Assembly: GCA_024235695.1 (NCBI GenBank)
Contig: JACKLX010000013.1
Coordinates: forward strand, 1 to 64,000
Source of the DNA: Accumulibacter sp.
GTDB lineage: Bacteria; Pseudomonadota; Gammaproteobacteria; Burkholderiales; Rhodocyclaceae
DNA length: 64,000 nt
Direction: 5' to 3'
Shown: positions 60,760-64,000 of the stretch, piece by piece
How the letters are laid out: each line of letters opens with the position of its first letter
How positions within the stretch are numbered: the first letter of the stretch is position 1
Notes under the pieces: generated by a model
The model's database searches: none
The model's input: the letters and a program-made list of their open reading frames with translations, nothing else
What the model was told of the DNA's origin: nothing
Program-made: the position numbers and the translations under genes

Positions 60760-61692
60760 TCATCCCGGCACCAGGAAGTCCTGACTGATGCCCTCGCCGA
60801 GCTCGTAGATGCGATCCATGAAGTCGGTCAGGTATTCGTGCAAGCCACCGGCAAAGACGTCGTCGATACGTGCGAAATGCAATCCCGCATGCAGCACGCC
60901 GGCCCGCCGCTGAGTCTCGGCCGAAGCACTGTTGGCAATCAGCTGCAGCATGCGAACGATACCATCGGCGCAGGCGTGCAAAGACCGCGGCAAGTCCCTG
61001 CGCAGGATCAGCAGTTCGGCAACGCGGCCGGGGGTGATGGCGTCGCGATAGACCTTGCGGTACACCTGAAACGCCGACAACGAGCGTAGCAGCGCCCCCC
61101 AGCGGTAGAAGTCGCTGGCGCCGTCGTCGCCATTGCGCAGGATGTGATACTGCATGTCGAGAATGCGCGCGGTGTTGTCGCCGCGCTCGATGAGTCCGCC
61201 AAGGCGGATGAAATGCAGGGTATCGTCCCTGAGCATGGTGCCAAAGGTTACACCGCGAATCACTGCCGAACGCAGCTTGACCCAATCGAAGAACTCGCTG
61301 ACGCCGCGCGCGAGAATCTGCTCGAAGTCCTGCTGGCGCAGCTCGATCCAGGTGGCATTGACGCTCTCCCACGTCTCGGCGGTCATCGCACCACGCACGG
61401 CATGCGCATTCTCGCGCGCCGCCCGCACGCAACTGTAGATCGACGAGGGATTGTTCGCGTCGGAAACCATGAAGCGCAGGACATTCTCGACATTGACCTC
61501 GTTGTAAACGTCGGCAAAGGTCGTCTCCAGGCTGTTCAGGGCGAGGATCGCGCGCCAGTTCTCGTTCTGCGCGGCGACCGATTGCGGCACCATCGACATC
61601 TGGTACGAGACGTCGAGCAGGCGTGCCAGGTTTTCGGCGCGCTCGGCATAGCGCGCCATCCAGTAAAGGTGATCGGCTGTGCGACTCAACAT
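60760..61692 (-). CDS. alpha-E domain protein
   Basis: The 310-residue all-helical protein begins MLSRTADHLYWMARYAERAE and has RGDNTARILDMQYHILRNGD and SEFFDWVKLRSAVIRGVTFG, the marks of the alpha-E family. These proteins are encoded next to circularly permuted ATP-grasp enzymes, usually with a transglutaminase-like protease, and are thought to take part in peptide synthesis or modification. The ATP-grasp partner ends 18 bases upstream; no transglutaminase gene follows. Confidence 0.92.
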   Translation of the reverse strand: MLSRTADHLYWMARYAERAENLARLLDVSYQMSMVPQSVAAQNENWRAILALNSLETTFADVYNEVNVENVLRFMVSDANNPSSIYSCVRAARENAHAVRGAMTAETWESVNATWIELRQQDFEQILARGVSEFFDWVKLRSAVIRGVTFGTMLRDDTLHFIRLGGLIERGDNTARILDMQYHILRNGDDGASDFYRWGALLRSLSAFQVYRKVYRDAITPGRVAELLILRRDLPRSLHACADGIVRMLQLIANSASAETQRRAGVLHAGLHFARIDDVFAGGLHEYLTDFMDRIYELGEGISQDFLVPG

Positions 61693-61710
61693 GTCTGCTC
61701 TCCGTGCATC

Positions 61711-63126
61711 TCAGTTCTCCAACACCCAGGTATCCTTGGTGCCGCCGCCCTGCGACGAGTTGACCACCAGCGAGCCGGCGCGCAAGGCAACCCTGGTCAG
61801 TCCTCCGGGCACCATGCTGATGCTCTTGCCGGAGAGCACGAAGGGACGCAGGTCAAGGTGGCGCGGGGCGACGCCCGAGTCGACGAAGGTCGGACAGGTG
61901 GACAGCGCCAATGTCGGTTGCGCGATGTACTTTTCCGGAGCGGCGACGATACGCGCCCGGAAGTCCTCGATCTCGGCCCTGGTCGACGCCGGCCCGACCA
62001 GCATCCCGTAGCCACCGGCCCCGTGCACTTCCTTGACCACCAGTTCCGGCAGGTGCGCGAGAACGTACTTGCGGTCTTCCGGCTTGCGCAGCATCCAGGT
62101 CGGCACGTTGTGGAGGGTCGGCTCCTCGCCGAGATAGAAGCGGATCATTTCCGGCACGTAGGGGTAGATCGACTTGTCGTCGGCGACACCACCGCCGATG
62201 GCGTTGGCCAGCGTGACCTGGCCGGCGCGATAGGCGGCGAGCAGCCCGGGAACGCCGAGCATTGACTCCTTGTTGAACGCCAACGGGTCGAGAAAGTCGT
62301 CGTCGAGCCGGCGATAGATGACATCGACCCGCTGTGGTCCCTGCGTCGTGCGCATGTACACCGTCTCGTCCTTGACGAAGAGGTCCCGCCCCTCGACCAG
62401 TTCGATGCCCATCTGTTGCGCCAGAAAGCTGTGTTCGAAATACGCGCTGTTGTAGGCGCCGGGCGTCAGGACGACTACCGTCGGGTCGGCGACGCCGACC
62501 GGCGCGACGGTGCGCAGGTTTTCGAGCAGCATGTCCGGATAATGCTGGACGGGTGCGACCTGATGCCGCGAGAACAGCTCGGGGAACAAGCGCATCATCA
62601 TCTTGCGGTCCTCGAGCAGGTACGAAACGCCGGACGGCACGCGCAGATTGTCTTCCAGGACGTAAGATTCGCCAGCACCGGCGCGCACCATATCGACGCC
62701 AGCGATATGGGCGTAGATGCCGGCCGGCACGTCTACGCCGATCATCTCGCGCCGGAACTGCGCGTTGTTGAGCACCTGCTCGGCGGGAATGCGCCCGGCG
62801 CCGAGAATCTCCTGGTCGTGGTAGATGTCGTGCAGGAAAGCGTTGAGCGCCCTGACGCGCTGCCGCAGGCCGGCCTCCAGCATCGCCCATTCGGCAGCGG
62901 GAATGATGCGCGGAATGATGTCGAAAGGAATCAGCCGCTCGGTGCCCGACTTCTCGCCATAGACGGCGAAGGTGATACCGACCCGGTGGAACGCGATGTC
63001 GGCCTCGGCCTGCTTGCGTGCGAGCCGCTCCGGCGGCATCGCTGCCAGCCATTCGGCGAAAAGCCGGTAGTGCGGACGCAGCGCTCCGCTCGCGTCGTAC
63101 ATCTCATCGTAGAATTCTGCAGTCAT
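61711..63126 (-). CDS. circularly permuted type 2 ATP-grasp protein
   Basis: The 471-residue protein has [60 protein letters not shown], then [40 protein letters not shown] and [17 protein letters not shown]. This is the CP-ATPgrasp_2 layout. Such enzymes probably form amide bonds with ATP on an unknown peptide or small acid. ATG at 63126 begins the conserved region; the frame is open upstream without similarity. It is co-transcribed with the alpha-E gene. Confidence 0.92.
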   Translation of the reverse strand: MTAEFYDEMYDASGALRPHYRLFAEWLAAMPPERLARKQAEADIAFHRVGITFAVYGEKSGTERLIPFDIIPRIIPAAEWAMLEAGLRQRVRALNAFLHDIYHDQEILGAGRIPAEQVLNNAQFRREMIGVDVPAGIYAHIAGVDMVRAGAGESYVLEDNLRVPSGVSYLLEDRKMMMRLFPELFSRHQVAPVQHYPDMLLENLRTVAPVGVADPTVVVLTPGAYNSAYFEHSFLAQQMGIELVEGRDLFVKDETVYMRTTQGPQRVDVIYRRLDDDFLDPLAFNKESMLGVPGLLAAYRAGQVTLANAIGGGVADDKSIYPYVPEMIRFYLGEEPTLHNVPTWMLRKPEDRKYVLAHLPELVVKEVHGAGGYGMLVGPASTRAEIEDFRARIVAAPEKYIAQPTLALSTCPTFVDSGVAPRHLDLRPFVLSGKSISMVPGGLTRVALRAGSLVVNSSQGGGTKDTWVLEN

Positions 63127-63637
63127 GGTGCTCGGCGCCAAGGTAGGTCCTGTCGAGACAAGCAATAAGCGCGCCACATGCTTCAAGTCGCTGCGACCCC
63201 GGCTGGCCGGGCGGCCGGCGAGCCGGGTTGCCGAGATATGGTGCGCCGGGCGTCGTCGGCGCACCACCATGGTGCATCGCACATGGCAGAGCCGACGGAT
63301 GGCAAGCGCGGCACCTGACTGAATTCGACGTTCGGGGTGGCGACGGCGCGAAACCGGAACGGCTTGCAGTCGGCAAGACACCGGTCGCCGATGGCGGCCA
63401 GCAGAGCCAGCGCTGGCCAGGCGCAGATGCGGTCAGAGCGGACGACAGCCCGGCACGGTCGCTGCGTCAGCCGGCCGCAAGCGGCATTGAACAGTGACCA
63501 GCCGGTAATGGCGCCAGCGGTCACGTCGACCACGACATCGGCGGCGAGCGGTCCGCCAGGCGACCCCTGCCGATCCTTCCGGGGATCTCTTCAGCCGGTC
63601 AGAGTGGCGTCACGGCGAACACCCCGGCGCGCCACGG
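63127..63637. other. 511-base intergenic stretch
   Basis: It lies between the citrate synthase stop and the ATP-grasp start, both on the minus strand. Several frames are open, but none shows a ribosome site or recognisable protein. No clear promoter hexamers or hairpin with a T-run were seen. Confidence 0.4.
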
Positions 63638-64000
63638 TCAAGAAGCCGCGGGCACACTGCGCCTGGCGACGCCCTCGTAGATCTGACGCGGCCGAGCGAT
63701 CTTGTACTCGGGGTCGGCGCGCATCTCTTCCCACTGCGCCATCCAGCCCGCGGTACGAGCCACCGAGACGATACAGGCGAACATCGACGCCGGTATGCCG
63801 AGCGCCTTCTGCAGAATGCCCGAGTAGAAGTCGATGTTGGGGTACAGCTTGTTCTTGACGAAGTAGGGATCTTCGAGCGCGATCTTGTCCAGCGCGATGG
63901 CCAGCTTGAACAGGCGATCGTTTTCGAGACCCAGTTCGGTGAGCACGTCGGTGCATAGCCGGCGCATCAGCTTGGCCCGCGGGTCGAAGTTGCGATACAC
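63638..64000 (-). CDS. gltA: citrate synthase, 3' part only (5' end beyond window)
   Basis: The open frame enters from the window edge and encodes the last 120 residues of a type II citrate synthase: [20 protein letters not shown] with the catalytic Asp, [20 protein letters not shown], then [12 protein letters not shown] and ARPRQIYEG. It condenses acetyl-CoA with oxaloacetate in the TCA cycle. The true start is outside the window. Confidence 0.95.
   Translation of the reverse strand: MYRNFDPRAKLMRRLCTDVLTELGLENDRLFKLAIALDKIALEDPYFVKNKLYPNIDFYSGILQKALGIPASMFACIVSVARTAGWMAQWEEMRADPEYKIARPRQIYEGVARRSVPAAS

Noticed and set aside
1-64000. CRISPR arrays, insertion sequences, prophage or rRNA genes
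   Set aside because: No regularly spaced repeats, transposase motifs, phage structural genes or rRNA segments were seen on reading both strands.

Overview
The window looks like a chromosomal piece of a high-GC betaproteobacterium. Two phasin genes (polyhydroxyalkanoate granules), a PEP-CTERM protein, an MSHA-type pilus locus and the gene order mlaFEDACB / ABC pair / ibaG / murA all fit a Rhodocyclales relative, perhaps close to Candidatus Accumulibacter. That placement is inference. No insertion sequence, prophage or CRISPR array was seen.

Layout. 1-5994: catabolic and uptake locus for a C4 sugar acid. It holds otnK (cut by the window edge), ltnD and a TRAP transporter (dctM, dctQ, dctP) on the minus strand, with a divergent FadR-type regulator. 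5995-14705: mixed accessory region with a lipoprotein amidase, a broken NYN-LOTUS gene, a PEP-CTERM protein behind a consensus sigma-54 promoter, a methyltransferase, a small secreted protein, a cysteine-rich secreted protein, and a large protein with an embedded HPr-like domain. 15158-23031: a K+ channel with two RCK domains, a GAF protein, an orphan membrane-anchored protein, a GntP-type permease paired with a periplasmic binding protein, a GFA-family enzyme and a CmoB-like methyltransferase. 23192-28667: hrpA, an EI24/CysZ-like protein and a MoCF/CinA-type protein in one operon. 28744-30067: two phasins. 30385-32652: kdsD-lptC-lptA. 32870-34837: a KefB-type cation/proton antiporter.

34942-52659 is an MSHA-type pilus (type II secretion-like) locus on the minus strand. 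In transcription order it holds a sigma-54 response regulator, mshM-like ATPase, mshL secretin, mshN TPR protein, mshE ATPase, mshG platform, a fused PilM/PilN-like protein, PilO-like, PilP-like, a PilX-like protein, a prepilin, an adenylate cyclase and a major-pilin-like prepilin. A membrane histidine kinase is encoded divergently from the last pilin gene. 52799-59823: the complete Mla lipid transport operon, an ABC-2 pair, ibaG and murA. 59931-64000: a DUF3579 protein, tRNA-Val(CAC), an alpha-E / ATP-grasp pair and the 3' end of citrate synthase.

The most interesting signal is regulatory. The last pilin gene has a near-consensus sigma-54 promoter and an upstream palindrome TGTCGA-N4-TCGACA. 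The distant PEP-CTERM gene has a perfect sigma-54 promoter and shares the half-site TTTTCGACA upstream of it. The locus also encodes a sigma-54 response regulator and a membrane histidine kinase at its two ends. Together this suggests one PilSR/PrsKR-like circuit controlling both a pilus and a PEP-CTERM surface protein. A second clear signal is a consensus sigma-70 promoter of a phasin gene bracketed by two copies of a 16-bp repeat, the layout expected for PhaR autoregulation.
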